From: Terriglobia bacterium | GTDB taxonomy: Bacteria > Acidobacteriota > Terriglobia > Bryobacterales > Bryobacteraceae | Assembly (NCBI GenBank): GCA_020073345.1 | Contig: JAIQFI010000007.1 | Location: forward strand, 1 to 64,000 | Direction of reading: 5' to 3' | Length of the DNA: 64,000 bases | In this document: in pieces, positions 19,174 to 32,375 of the stretch | Numbering within the stretch: position 1 is the stretch's first letter | How the letters are laid out: each line of letters opens with the position of its first letter | The notes under the pieces: model-generated | The model's database searches: none | The model's input: only the letters and a program-made list of their open reading frames with translations | Told to the model about the DNA's origin: nothing | Translations under genes and position numbers: made by a program

Positions 19174-19386
19174 ATGCCTAAGCTGACGTGGCAGAACCTG
19201 GATGATATCGCCTTATCGTTGTACGAGAAGTTTCCGGACATGGATCCGACACATGTCCGTTTCACCGATCTCCACAAGTGGATCACCGAGCTCGAAGACT
19301 TCGACGACGATCCGCTAAAATCGAACGAAGCGAAGCTCGAACGGATCCAGATGGCATGGCTGGAAGAATACCAAGACAATCGCTAG
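19174..19386 (+). CDS. iscX: IscX
   Basis: MPKLTWQNLDDIALSLYEKFPDMDPTHVRFTDLHKWITELEDFDDDPLKSNEAKLERIQMAWLEEYQD. Confidence 0.95.
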   Translation: MPKLTWQNLDDIALSLYEKFPDMDPTHVRFTDLHKWITELEDFDDDPLKSNEAKLERIQMAWLEEYQDNR

Positions 19387-20783
19387 CGGCTTTCTTACTG
19401 GCCGTACGCCTGGCCGCGCAGGAGCCGGCGCTCACGCCAGAGCAGCGAGCCGTGGTAGACCACGTCTCGGCTGATTCGCTGCGCGGGAATCTTTCCTTCC
19501 TGGCCTCGGATCTTCTTGAGGGACGCGCGACTCCCTCGCGCGGCCTGGACCTGGCGGCGGAATACATCGCGGCTCAGTTCAGGCGCGCCGGACTCGAGCC
19601 TGCGGGCGACGATGGCTACTTCCAGACGGCCACGGTAACCGTGCGGGAACCGAATCGTGAAGGCTTCTCGATGACGGTGAGCGCCGGCGGCCGGACGATG
19701 ACCGTCGCCGCGGACGAAGCGTACATTCTTCCCGCCGCGCCTCTCCGCCTCGACGACTCCGAACTCGTGATTACCGACGGATCGCAGCCCTTGACCTCCG
19801 AGTCTGTGAACGGCAAAGCCGTGCTCATAGTCGGAGCTCCGCGAGTGCCCTTTCCCCAAGGTGCGCGGCCTGCTCTGGTGCTCAGTTTGGTTACTGCCCT
19901 TCCGTCTGGACCGCAGGTTTATCCCGACGCGCCCCCGCGGCCCGTTACAACAGCCGTGATCGCCAAGCCGACGCTGGCGGATTTTGTCCGCGGAGCGACG
20001 GACGCGCGCATCACAATTCATTCCGCCCCCGCATCCGAGAAGCCCGTGAAAGTCCGCAATGTCGCGGGCCTTCTGCGCGGATCCGATCCGCAATTGCGCG
20101 ATACCTATGTGATGCTCAGCTCGCACTATGATCATCTGGGGCTAGCACCATCCGGCGACGACCGCATCTTTAACGGCGCCAATGACGACGGCAGCGGCAG
20201 TTCCAGCGTGATGGAAATCGCGAGTGCGCTCGCGGCGCTGCCGGTGCACCCCAGGCGCAGCGCCTTGTTCATGCTGTTCTATGGCGAAGAGCGGGGCCTG
20301 CTGGGCTCGCGCTATTACGCCGCCCATCCTCTGGTGCCGCCCTCCCAGACGATCGCCCAGTTGAACCTGGAACAGGTGGGCCGGACAGACGCCGCCGACG
20401 GTCCGCAAATCAAGACTGCTTCGATCACCGGTTACGATTTCTCGGATGTGCCGACTATCCTTGCCGATGCCGCACAAACCGCCGGGGTCAGGGTCTACAA
20501 GAACCCCCAGAACAGCGATGCGTATTTCAGCCGCAGCGACAACCAATCGCTAGCGGATCTCGGAATTCCAGCGCATACCCTGTGCGTCGCCTACGAGTTT
20601 CCCGACTATCACAAGGTCAGCGACAGTTGGGAAAAAATCGACTATGACAACATGGCGGCGGTCGATCGCGCCGTGGCTCTGGGGATGCTGCGGCTGGCTT
20701 CCGATGCCGCGCCGCCCAAGTGGAACGAGCAATATGCTCCCGCCCGGCGTTACGTAGACGCCGCTCACCGCCTACATCCGTAA
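19356..20783 (+). CDS. M28-family aminopeptidase, secreted
   Basis: SSHYDHLG, NGANDDGSGSSSVMEIA, FYGEERGLLGSRYY, YFSRSDNQS, YHKVSDSWEKID; start inside iscX followed by a hydrophobic N-terminus. Confidence 0.85.
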   Translation: MAGRIPRQSLAAFLLAVRLAAQEPALTPEQRAVVDHVSADSLRGNLSFLASDLLEGRATPSRGLDLAAEYIAAQFRRAGLEPAGDDGYFQTATVTVREPNREGFSMTVSAGGRTMTVAADEAYILPAAPLRLDDSELVITDGSQPLTSESVNGKAVLIVGAPRVPFPQGARPALVLSLVTALPSGPQVYPDAPPRPVTTAVIAKPTLADFVRGATDARITIHSAPASEKPVKVRNVAGLLRGSDPQLRDTYVMLSSHYDHLGLAPSGDDRIFNGANDDGSGSSSVMEIASALAALPVHPRRSALFMLFYGEERGLLGSRYYAAHPLVPPSQTIAQLNLEQVGRTDAADGPQIKTASITGYDFSDVPTILADAAQTAGVRVYKNPQNSDAYFSRSDNQSLADLGIPAHTLCVAYEFPDYHKVSDSWEKIDYDNMAAVDRAVALGMLRLASDAAPPKWNEQYAPARRYVDAAHRLHP

Positions 20784-20785
20784 CA

Positions 20786-23517
<2,732 letters not shown>

Positions 23518-23521
<4 letters not shown>

Positions 23522-25473
23522 GATTTCGTTTGGTCTCCTGAAGTTACGATCTCCGAGAAGTCGGCGACCGCATTGAATTGCATTTGGATTCTGAACAACA
23601 ATTCGAGACGACGAACGCGAACACCAGGATCGTTGTCCATGACCATCACATGGTCGAAGAAGTGATCTACGGCAGGCCGAGCACTCGCTGTGGCTTCTAA
23701 GAACGGAAGATATTCCAAGTTTGGAAGATGTCTTTGGGCAGCTTGGATCACCCGCTCCAGCGCCCTGTAGAGCTCCTTCTCAGCCTCCTGTTCGAAGTCC
23801 CCTTCCAGGATGCGTTCCCCGCCCGCAAATCCCGACTGCTTAAGAATGTTGCTGATTCGCTTGAAGCTCGCAGCCAGTGGCTCGAAATTCTCGGTGGGCC
23901 GAACTTCGGCAAGCGCCCTTAACCGCGCCTCAACATCGGCCAATGTCCAACAACCGGCAGCTAGTACAGCATTCACTTCGTCGTACTTAAATCCACGAAC
24001 CTCGCGGAAGTAGTGCTGTACACGCTCCAGCAGGAAGGCATTCAGTTCCCCCTGCACCAGCGAATCGAGTTTATAGTCGAGACCGGCTTCCACCAGGATC
24101 TTCACCACTCCTTGGGCGGCACGCCGCAAAGCGAAAGGATCTTTTGAGCCACTGGGAATCAGGCCGACGCCGAAACAGCCGCGCAGCGTGTCGAGCTTAT
24201 CCGCCAGCGCCACGATCTGCCCTTCACGTGTCGATGGAATCGAATCCTCCATGCTGAGCGGCTCGTAGTGTTCGTAGATTGCGCGCGAAACTGATTCAGG
24301 CTCGCCTTGCGCCTTGGCGTACAGCCCGCCGACGACGCCTTGCAGATCGGTGAACTCTTTCACCATCTCGGTAGTCAGGTCGCATTTGCAAAGCAACGCC
24401 GCACGCTGAGCATTTGCATCCCCGCCGAGTTCCTTCACCAGCGCGACCACACGCTCGGTCTTCTCTTTATACGATCCAAGCTTGGCCTGGAAGGTCACTT
24501 TCGCCAGGTCGTCGATACGATCCGCGAGCTTCCTCGCCTGATCGACGTTCCAGAAGAACCGTGCGTCGTTGAAGCGAGCCTTGAGTACTCGTTCGTTTCC
24601 ATGCTTAACAAGGCCCTCGGGATCGCCCGACGTGTTCATCACCGCGACAAAATTCGGCTCGAGCCAGCCGGGCGGACCTTCCACCGAGAAGTACTTCTGG
24701 TGATGGCGCATCACCGTCGTGAGCACTTCGGCGGGCAGTTCTAGATAAGCCGGATCGAAGTCACCTTTGATCGCCGTGGGAAATTCCGTGATGTAGGTCA
24801 GTGTCTCGACCAGATCCCCGTCCAGCTTCGCCCCCAGCGCCGCGGCTTCTTTCTCGATCTTGTGACGCCGCTCGTGGGCGGCCAGGATCACAAAGTTCTT
24901 CCGCAGCTCACTTTCATACGTGGCGATGGTCACTGGAATCGCGCTTGAGCCCAAAATCCGGTGCCCGCGCGTGACGTTGCCGCTCTTCACACCAGCAACC
25001 TCGAAGGGAATGACCTGATCGCCGAGCAGCGCAACGATCCAGCGAATGGGACGGATGAAGCGGGGGCCGTTCTTGCCCCCGGTCCAGAACATGGTCTTCG
25101 GCCACTGAATTCCCAGGATCGCAATCGGCAGCGATTCAGCCAAAATGTCGAGCGCAGCCCTGCCAGAAACCTTCTTGACGAGTTCGTAATAATTTCCGAC
25201 CTTGCGCAAAGCCGAAGCGTCCGCGCCCTGCTTCTTCGCGAAACCCTCGGCGGCTTTGTCGCCAGCCGTGATTGGCGGACCTTTGACAACCTGCTCGGAA
25301 TCGGGCGTTCGCTCCGGCAAGCCTTCGGCGCGAACCACCAACCTGCGGGGCGTCGCATCCACGTTCGGCGTGGCGCCCGAGAGGTCCAATTTAGCGAGTT
25401 GCGCCAAAGCCCCTGGGATCATCCAGTGCGGAATCTCTTCCGTGCCAATCTCCAGCAGAAAATCGAGGCTCAC
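23518..25473 (-). CDS. glyS: Glycine--tRNA ligase beta subunit
   Basis: [50 protein letters not shown]. Confidence 0.97.
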
Positions 25474-26369
25474 GCGGTGCCCCCTTCGCTCTGCTGGTCA
25501 CTTTGTTGATCGGCCCAAACCTTCGCCGTCCCCACCGCCAGATCGCGGACACGCTTGATGATACCCACGCGTTCTGTCACCGAAATCGCACCGCGGGCGT
25601 CGAGCAAGTTAAACAAGTGCGAGCATTTCAGCACGTGCTCATACGCCGCCAGCAACGGATAACGATGCTTGTCAGGATACTTCTCGTATCCCGCCAGCAA
25701 CTCTTTGCACTCGGCCTCATGCTCCGTCAGCAAACGCCACAGCCGATCAACGTTCGCCATCTCGAAGTTATAAACCGAACCCTGCACCTCGTCGGCCAAG
25801 CGAACTTCGGAGTACTTGACACCAGGAGCCCAGTCCATGTCGTACAGGCTGTCGACGCCTTGCAGGAACGCAGAGATGCGCTCCAGTCCGTACGTGATCT
25901 CCGCGGGCACAAGGTCCAGATCCATGCCGCCGCATTGCTGGAAATAAGTGAACTGGGTGATTTCGAGCCCGTCCAGCATCACCTGCCAGCCAATGCCCCA
26001 GGCGCCCAGCGTGGGGGCTTCCCAGTTGTCTTCCTCGAACTTGATGTCGTGCTTCGCAAGATCGATGCCGATGGCTTTGAGGCTTCCCAGATACTGGTCC
26101 AACACGTCTTCCGGCGAGGGTTTCAGGATCACCTGCAACTGCTGATGCTTGTAAAGCCGATTCGGGTTTTCGCCATAGCGCCCATCGGCGGGACGGCGGC
26201 TGGGCTGCACATACGCGACGCGATACGGTTTCGGCCCCAGCACACGCAGAAACGTTTCGGGACACATGGTCCCCGCTCCGACCTCGACATCGTAAGGCTC
26301 CTGGATGATCACACCACGCTCCGCCCAGTAGTGTTTCAACTTGAGAACGGTGTCCTGAAAAGTATCCAT
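25470..26369 (-). CDS. glyQ: Glycine--tRNA ligase alpha subunit
   Basis: [71 protein letters not shown]. Confidence 0.97.
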   Translation of the reverse strand: MDTFQDTVLKLKHYWAERGVIIQEPYDVEVGAGTMCPETFLRVLGPKPYRVAYVQPSRRPADGRYGENPNRLYKHQQLQVILKPSPEDVLDQYLGSLKAIGIDLAKHDIKFEEDNWEAPTLGAWGIGWQVMLDGLEITQFTYFQQCGGMDLDLVPAEITYGLERISAFLQGVDSLYDMDWAPGVKYSEVRLADEVQGSVYNFEMANVDRLWRLLTEHEAECKELLAGYEKYPDKHRYPLLAAYEHVLKCSHLFNLLDARGAISVTERVGIIKRVRDLAVGTAKVWADQQSDQQSEGGTA

Positions 26370-26374
26370 GAAAA

Positions 26375-27013
26375 TTACAAAGCTTCCAGCAGCGGGACCG
26401 TCAGGAATCTGCGCTCGACGTGCTGCTCCATGGCGCGAATCAGGCTGCGCCGGAGCCCCTGCAAGGTGGATTTGGTCCAGTCGCGCGGCGTGAGGTCGGC
26501 CAGCTTCTTGACGAACATCTCTTCCACGATCTCGACAGTTTCCCGGTTGCTCACGCGCAGTTCGGGCAACACGCCGGTCAGGCGAACCGACCAGAGGGTG
26601 AAATAATCCACCGCGGACCACATGCCTCCGCCGGAACGCAAAAACTCCAGGGTGCTACTGAGGAGCCGGAAGAATTTTTCATTGGGCTCGTGCGGCGGCA
26701 TCAGATGGTCGGTCACCTCCGTAAAATAGTCCAGCGCCAGGGAACATCCATAGTCGGACTGCAACCCGAACTGCGACTCGATCAGCTCGCAGCTCGAAAG
26801 GTTCGCCAGATCGGCGTTTTCGCGCAGGAAGTAGGCCATCCGTACGTGGGAGAGCCGTTCCAAGCCCGATCCAAATGCGCTTTTCGGACGCTTGGCTCGC
26901 CGCGCGACCCCCCGCAGCTTGCCCTGGTCACGGGTGAAAAAACTCACGATGAGATCCGCTTCCCGGTACGGGTAAGTGCGCAGGACGAACGTCTCGCTCA
27001 CCTGCGCGGGCAT
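26375..27013 (-). CDS. recO: DNA repair protein RecO
   Basis: [56 protein letters not shown]. Confidence 0.93.
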   Translation of the reverse strand: MPAQVSETFVLRTYPYREADLIVSFFTRDQGKLRGVARRAKRPKSAFGSGLERLSHVRMAYFLRENADLANLSSCELIESQFGLQSDYGCSLALDYFTEVTDHLMPPHEPNEKFFRLLSSTLEFLRSGGGMWSAVDYFTLWSVRLTGVLPELRVSNRETVEIVEEMFVKKLADLTPRDWTKSTLQGLRRSLIRAMEQHVERRFLTVPLLEAL

Positions 27014-27052
27014 AGTCTGGGCGCAATATCTAAGGGTATCATGCCCGACCGA

Positions 27053-27400
27053 TTATTTTGATCCTGGAGCAGGCGCCGTGTCTTCGTGGATCTCGCCGAC
27101 CCAATAATTGGTGTCGCCTTGCACAAATACGGTGGCGTTGATTTTCTCGCCGGCGCGCAGGGCCTCGAATTCCTTGGCGTCCTTGACGGGGAACTCCATG
27201 GTCATGGGGCCCATCCAATCGCCGATCGCTTCGTGCTTGATGGCGGCGATTTTACCCTGAGCATCCAGGCGCAGCACCTCGCCGTGCAGCGCATATTGGC
27301 GGACGGGTTCGTCCTTGGCTGCCTTGGCCTCGTCCTTGATGTTGGCTTGCTGGCAGCCGGCCAGGAGAACAAACAGGGCGATCGCCGCACAAGTACGCAT
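27053..27400 (-). CDS. CusF-like copper-binding lipoprotein
   Basis: Lipobox LLAGCQQ; YALHGEVLRLDAQGKIAAIKHEAIGDWMGPMTMEFPVKD matches the CusF-type W/M metal-site pattern. Confidence 0.75.
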   Translation of the reverse strand: MRTCAAIALFVLLAGCQQANIKDEAKAAKDEPVRQYALHGEVLRLDAQGKIAAIKHEAIGDWMGPMTMEFPVKDAKEFEALRAGEKINATVFVQGDTNYWVGEIHEDTAPAPGSK

Positions 27401-27409
27401 ACCTTGAGC

Positions 27410-27445
27410 GTACAAGAAAGGCGGGGACCATGTTCCGTCCCCGCC
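27410..27445 (-). terminator. Intrinsic terminator-like hairpin downstream of the TonB receptor gene
   Basis: GGCGGGGAC (27420-27428) / GTCCCCGCC (27437-27445), followed on the minus strand by TTTCTTGTA. Confidence 0.6.
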
Positions 27446-27467
27446 GGCGTTCAGGACTGTCGTTCTC

Positions 27468-30400
27468 TCAAAAACTGAATTTGGCAGCCAGCTGGATGAG
27501 GCGGGCGTTGCTGGGAAACACCTGGTCCCATTTCCCGAATAGGGGATTCCCGGGAGTGAGGTAGTTGGTTTCGTTCACGTGGCTGGAGCTAAGAACGCTG
27601 TCGAGCCGGCCGGGCGTGTACTGCGGATGATTCAGGGCGTTGAAGAAATCGGCGCGAAGCTCGATGTGGTACCGCTCGCCCGCCGTGAAGGTCTTCACCA
27701 CGTTGATGTCGACGTTGTTGATACCGTTGGTCGGCAGAATATTCCGTCCGGAGGTCGCCAGCGCGCCAGCGGAGGCGCGGATGAACTGGGCATCAGGATT
27801 CACAGCCACATAAGCGACCACCTGTCCCGCGCTGTTCTTCAGTTGCTTGACGTCGCTGCCAATCCTCGGTATGCCGTTGGGATTCACAATGACACGATCG
27901 GACACCGCATCCGTGTTCATGTTCGCGTCGGTAGCGCTCTGGGGAGTCACCCACTCAGGCGACTCGGCCATGTAGACACCAGACACCTGGTAATTGCCCA
28001 CCAGGTTGCGAAGCCACCAGTTGTCGCTCTTTTCGAACCACGGCGTCTGATACAGCCAGGTCAGCGTGAGCCGGTGACGCCGGTCGAGCGCGGAAGACGC
28101 CCACTCCGGTCCGAGATTATTGAAGTCCTGGGGACGGCGCGGAGTCAGCGAGGTGAAGTTAATTTCCATCGTGCTGTCGTCCATCAGGTGGCTCCAGGTG
28201 TAGGCGCCTTTGAATGTGAGATGCCCCGAGAGCCGCTTGCTCACATCCACTGCCAGGCCGTGATATTCCGAGTTCCCCTGCGGAACGTACGAAAAGATGG
28301 TGGAGTTGAAACCGTATGCGCCCAACGAATTGGAACTTGCCTTACTCTGTGCCTGAAGTTGCGTTAGCGTGAGAGGCAGAGCGTTCAGTTGGTCCTGGGA
28401 CGGCGCCTGCAGATAGGTCGGGAGATAGTTCGTGTCGGTGACCACGGCCGTGCGGCCAAGTTCCGTCTGCAGCAACAAGTGCACGCCCTTGTTGCCCAGA
28501 TAGCGCACGTCGACCACGTAGTCTTTTGCAAAAACATGTTGTATGCCGAAATTCCAGTTGATGGCGTAGCCTAGTTTCTGGTCGCCCAGCCAACCGGAGG
28601 TCGCCGCACGAGCCTGGACCGCAGTGAGGCTAGCGGGCTGCGCGCTGGGGAGGATGCCGCCGCCGGCGAGATATCCGGGCGTGTCGGTCACCGGGCTGTT
28701 GACGATCGAGTTCACCTGCGGGGGCCGCACGTTGGTGCCGATGTTGTCGAAAATCTGGTCGTAGGCGATCCCGAAGCCGCCGCGGATCGACGTCGTCGCG
28801 GATTTACCCGGCGAATAGGCGAATCCGATACGCGGCGCGAAATTCTTGGTCTGCGGCTGCGGCTCAAAGAAGGTCAGCACGCCCGGAACATCGGCCAAGC
28901 TGTTCAGCGTGTACTCTTTCATGGATCTCGGCACCGAGGTAAATTCGTAACGCAGACCCAAGCTCAGGGAGAAGTTTCGCGTCACTTTCCAATCGTCATT
29001 GCCGAACCCGTAGAGGGCGTAGTTGTTTCCCGAATACGGCAGGCTTCCGCCAACCGCTCGCTGCGCCTGGAAATCGGGGACTTGATCCAGGAGGTACCGT
29101 TCCAGCGTCCTGTATTGATAACTGCCGCGAATATTGGAGATGAAATTGATAGCGGATATGTTGTCACGTCCATCAAAACCGAACTTCAGGCTGTGGTTAC
29201 CTTTGATCCAAGTAAGGTTGTCGGCAATCTGATACGTGTTCTGAATCACAGTCTGGGGCGCGATGACGTTGGGTCCGATGCTGGTTCCCAGTTCCCGCAG
29301 ACTGATGCTGGGGAACATGTCCAGGCCGGGAAACTGCGTCGGAGGCACGGCCATGTTGTCGTTAAAACGGTTATAGGCCAGACGCGCCTCGTTCGCGAGG
29401 TTGGGATGGAACGCGTGGAATTCGGAGGCGGAGAACAGCTTGGCGTTGGTCGGCCGCGGATAGTAGAACGCGGGCAGACCAGCCCCGGTATCGATCCGCG
29501 AGGTGTTGTTAACGACGTAACGCACTCGGAACTGGTCGTTCTCGGACAGGTTGTAGTCACCCGAAGCCAGCCACCGGTAGATGTTCTGATAGCTGGGTGC
29601 AACGGTGGGCACGATTCCGACCGGAATAGAAACGCCGTTCACGACGCTGGTGAAGCCGTTGGTCTGCTGCGGGGCAGCACCGGCATACTGCTGCATCACG
29701 TTCAAGTTGGTCTGGGAGACGTTCGGCATGCCGGCCAGTGTCGCGTAGCCGGCCGCGGTGGGAGCGTAAACATTCGAATTGCCCGTGCTGGCGAATCCGG
29801 CCGGATTGTAGTCGAAGTTGCCGTAGTAGAAGATTTTGTTCTTCTGGATCGGACCGCCCAGCGCGCCGCCGAGCAGATTGTAATCGTAACGCGGCTGGGA
29901 GAAAATTCCCTGCCGCTTCCAGAACTGGTCCAGGGCGTCCAGATTCCGGTTCTCCAGGTAGTCGTAAAAAGTTCCGTGCAGATCGTTGCTGCCGCGACGG
30001 ATCACCGCGCTGAACTGGCCGCCCGAGGAATGTCCGAACTCGGCGCCAAACTGATTCTGCAGCACACTGAATTCAGCCACCGAATCGTTCGGGAGCATCA
30101 CCAGAGGGCCGGTAATATCCTTACGATTGTTGTCGGCGCCCTCGACCATGTTGTTGTTGTTCCGCGGACGCTGGCCGCCCACGGAAGGACCCGTTCCCGC
30201 ACCAACGCCGCCCGAGCTGGCGACTCCGGCTCCTAACAACGACAGATTCAAGTAACCGCCCGCGGGACTGGCCGCCACAGGGTTATCTGATGCCAGAAGG
30301 CTGGCGAATATGTTCGCGATCTGAGCGGTGGTGGTGTCAATCAACGTCGCGGAGTCCACCACTTCGATCGAATCCGTAGTCGTACCCACCGAAAGCGTGA

Positions 30401-30740
30401 CGTTTCTTGTGGCGGTCTTGTTCAGCTCGACACTGAGATCCTCGATTTGAGCGCTCTTGAAACCAGCCGATGATACCGTAACGATGTAGCTGCCCACTGG
30501 AAGATTATTGAAACGGTAGGCTCCGCTCTGATCTGACTTCGTATCCGACGTCACGCCTGTCGCGATGTTCTTGACCCCCACCGTGGCATCCGGAATCACC
30601 CCTCCGCTGGCATCGTAGACCGTTCCAACGAGATTTCCGTCGGTGACCTGGCCAAAGCTGCATATCGATGACACCCCCACCGTGAACAAGATTGCAGCAG
30701 CAACGCGGAGGAGTCGCGAAGCATGACTAAACGAAGACAT
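27468..30740 (-). CDS. TonB-dependent, Oar-like outer-membrane receptor with N-terminal carboxypeptidase-regulatory domain
   Basis: 1090 aa; GTVYDASGGVIPDATVGVKNIATGVTSDTKSDQSGAYRFNNLPVGSY; plug PSVGGQRPRNNNNMVEGADNN; ends in ...AKFSF. Confidence 0.92.
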   Translation of the reverse strand: MSSFSHASRLLRVAAAILFTVGVSSICSFGQVTDGNLVGTVYDASGGVIPDATVGVKNIATGVTSDTKSDQSGAYRFNNLPVGSYIVTVSSAGFKSAQIEDLSVELNKTATRNVTLSVGTTTDSIEVVDSATLIDTTTAQIANIFASLLASDNPVAASPAGGYLNLSLLGAGVASSGGVGAGTGPSVGGQRPRNNNNMVEGADNNRKDITGPLVMLPNDSVAEFSVLQNQFGAEFGHSSGGQFSAVIRRGSNDLHGTFYDYLENRNLDALDQFWKRQGIFSQPRYDYNLLGGALGGPIQKNKIFYYGNFDYNPAGFASTGNSNVYAPTAAGYATLAGMPNVSQTNLNVMQQYAGAAPQQTNGFTSVVNGVSIPVGIVPTVAPSYQNIYRWLASGDYNLSENDQFRVRYVVNNTSRIDTGAGLPAFYYPRPTNAKLFSASEFHAFHPNLANEARLAYNRFNDNMAVPPTQFPGLDMFPSISLRELGTSIGPNVIAPQTVIQNTYQIADNLTWIKGNHSLKFGFDGRDNISAINFISNIRGSYQYRTLERYLLDQVPDFQAQRAVGGSLPYSGNNYALYGFGNDDWKVTRNFSLSLGLRYEFTSVPRSMKEYTLNSLADVPGVLTFFEPQPQTKNFAPRIGFAYSPGKSATTSIRGGFGIAYDQIFDNIGTNVRPPQVNSIVNSPVTDTPGYLAGGGILPSAQPASLTAVQARAATSGWLGDQKLGYAINWNFGIQHVFAKDYVVDVRYLGNKGVHLLLQTELGRTAVVTDTNYLPTYLQAPSQDQLNALPLTLTQLQAQSKASSNSLGAYGFNSTIFSYVPQGNSEYHGLAVDVSKRLSGHLTFKGAYTWSHLMDDSTMEINFTSLTPRRPQDFNNLGPEWASSALDRRHRLTLTWLYQTPWFEKSDNWWLRNLVGNYQVSGVYMAESPEWVTPQSATDANMNTDAVSDRVIVNPNGIPRIGSDVKQLKNSAGQVVAYVAVNPDAQFIRASAGALATSGRNILPTNGINNVDINVVKTFTAGERYHIELRADFFNALNHPQYTPGRLDSVLSSSHVNETNYLTPGNPLFGKWDQVFPSNARLIQLAAKFSF

Positions 30741-30851
30741 GAAGATCCCTTTCCACTGCTGGAGTTTCCAGTGCTTTATTACTGTGAATCGGCAGGAGGT
30801 AGAGAGAGGATTAGGTATGGGTTCGCAGCTGGTACTAGGGCCCTCTAAGGC

Positions 30852-31997
30852 CTACTCCGATGCGGCCCGGCCCTCGCAGGCGGTCAGGATCCCCAACAAC
30901 GCAAAGAAGAAAGATGCCAAAGCCGGCCTCTGCTGCATCGGATAGTCGATGAGACAGTGCACAAAAACCGCCAACAGACCCAGACCCCACAAGGATCGAA
31001 ACGCCGGCCGAATGACTCCGCTCACTACTGCGGCCATCAATAGGAAGAACGGTATGCCGCCCTCGGCGGCCCACTGGGCCCAGTCGCTATGCGCCTGGTT
31101 GGCGAACAGGCCGTCGTCGAACCGGGCGAAGCCGGGGTAGACCTCCGACCAGGTTCCCAGCCCGAATCCTGTCAGCGGGCGGTCCCGGACCATCTCCAGG
31201 CTGGACAGCAGGAAATCCTTCCGGACGGCGTAAGGATTCGGCTCCTGCAGCCGCTTCCAGATGACGTCCCAACCGGCGACCGCGCCCAGGATGGCGAGCG
31301 TGCCTACGCTGGCGAGCAGCACGCGTCCAGCGCCTCGCCGGGAGGCGATCCCCTGCGCCAGAGCCACCAGCGGGATTGCAACGACTTCAGCCAGGCACAG
31401 TATCGTTCCGGCCCGCGACCCTCCCGCGACCACCGAGGCCAGCAGAAGCGCGCCCATGACGCTATAGAGCACTCGGCGCTTCTGATCCAGAATCGCCCCG
31501 ACCAGCGCAATCGGCAGCACGGCCTCGATAAACGCAGCGTACTGGTTGTAGTAGACAAACGGCCCCAATGTTCGCTGGTCCGATCCGGCATGGAAGATCC
31601 AGAACACGATTCCCGGCGGCGAGGAAAACACGGTGAGCATGGAAATCGCCGCCAGCGCCGTCTCGAACCATAGCACTGCGTTTAGGAACCGCTCCCGTCG
31701 CCGACGATCCCGGCCCAGATCGAGCGCCAGGGTGAAGACGGCCAGATACGTGGTCCAGTTGAGGACTTCGTTCAGCGTCTTAAACCGGTCCACTGTCCAA
31801 CCGGCCAAGGCCTGAAGCAGGCCCCAGACGACGGCCACTCCCAACAATACAATCGTGGGATGAACCGCCACGTGCTTTCGCTGCACGATACGCACGGCGG
31901 CCAGAGCGAACACGGCGATTTGAAACGCGCTCAGCCCCCAGCGAGCCGGAACCCACATGGTGAGAATGCCCAGGAACAGAATCGCGGCGAGCAGCAT
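30852..31997 (-). CDS. O-antigen ligase (Wzy/WaaL)-like membrane protein
   Basis: MLLAAILFLGILTMWVPARWGLSAFQ..., YYNQYAAFIEAVLPIALVGA, TGFGLGTWSEVYPGF...NQAHSDWAQWAAEGG; typical Wzy_C pattern. Start could be GTG at 32021. Confidence 0.83.
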   Translation of the reverse strand: MLLAAILFLGILTMWVPARWGLSAFQIAVFALAAVRIVQRKHVAVHPTIVLLGVAVVWGLLQALAGWTVDRFKTLNEVLNWTTYLAVFTLALDLGRDRRRRERFLNAVLWFETALAAISMLTVFSSPPGIVFWIFHAGSDQRTLGPFVYYNQYAAFIEAVLPIALVGAILDQKRRVLYSVMGALLLASVVAGGSRAGTILCLAEVVAIPLVALAQGIASRRGAGRVLLASVGTLAILGAVAGWDVIWKRLQEPNPYAVRKDFLLSSLEMVRDRPLTGFGLGTWSEVYPGFARFDDGLFANQAHSDWAQWAAEGGIPFFLLMAAVVSGVIRPAFRSLWGLGLLAVFVHCLIDYPMQQRPALASFFFALLGILTACEGRAASE

Positions 31998-32039
31998 CAG
32001 GGACCACTTTACGCGATCCACGTGCCATACTCTTTCTAG

Positions 32040-32327
32040 GTGAGACTGCGACCCACAGCCTTGCTGCTGACCTTGCTCCTCGGCGTGGCCGGCTGCTTTG
32101 GCGTTCCAGCCCCGGGTAGCGCGATTCCTCGTGCCTCCTACTCGGTTGTCTGGCCCGACAAATCTCTCCATAAACAAGCGCCGAAGCAGGAGATCGCGGA
32201 ATCTGGAGAAGCCGCTGGGCCGCTGGCTGCGGACTCCCAGCCGGTCATCTCCAAAGACGATGCACCGGCTCCGGCGGCGCTGCTCGATCCCTCCCTGTTT
32301 CAACGCCCCCCTCCGTCCATTTCCTAG
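32040..32327 (+). CDS. Small putative lipoprotein
   Basis: GTG start; LLLTLLLGVAGCFG lipobox; 95 aa, no recognised family. Confidence 0.5.
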   Translation: MRLRPTALLLTLLLGVAGCFGVPAPGSAIPRASYSVVWPDKSLHKQAPKQEIAESGEAAGPLAADSQPVISKDDAPAPAALLDPSLFQRPPPSIS

Positions 32328-32375
32328 CGGCCCTAACCAAACAATCACTTCGGTAAAGGAAGAAAGGAGGGAGTC

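Noticed and set aside
25503-26606. 367 aa + strand ORF
   Set aside because: Antisense to glyQ/recO; no recognisable domain.
29082-30236. 384 aa + strand ORF
   Set aside because: Antisense to the TonB receptor gene, whose translation is clearly genuine.
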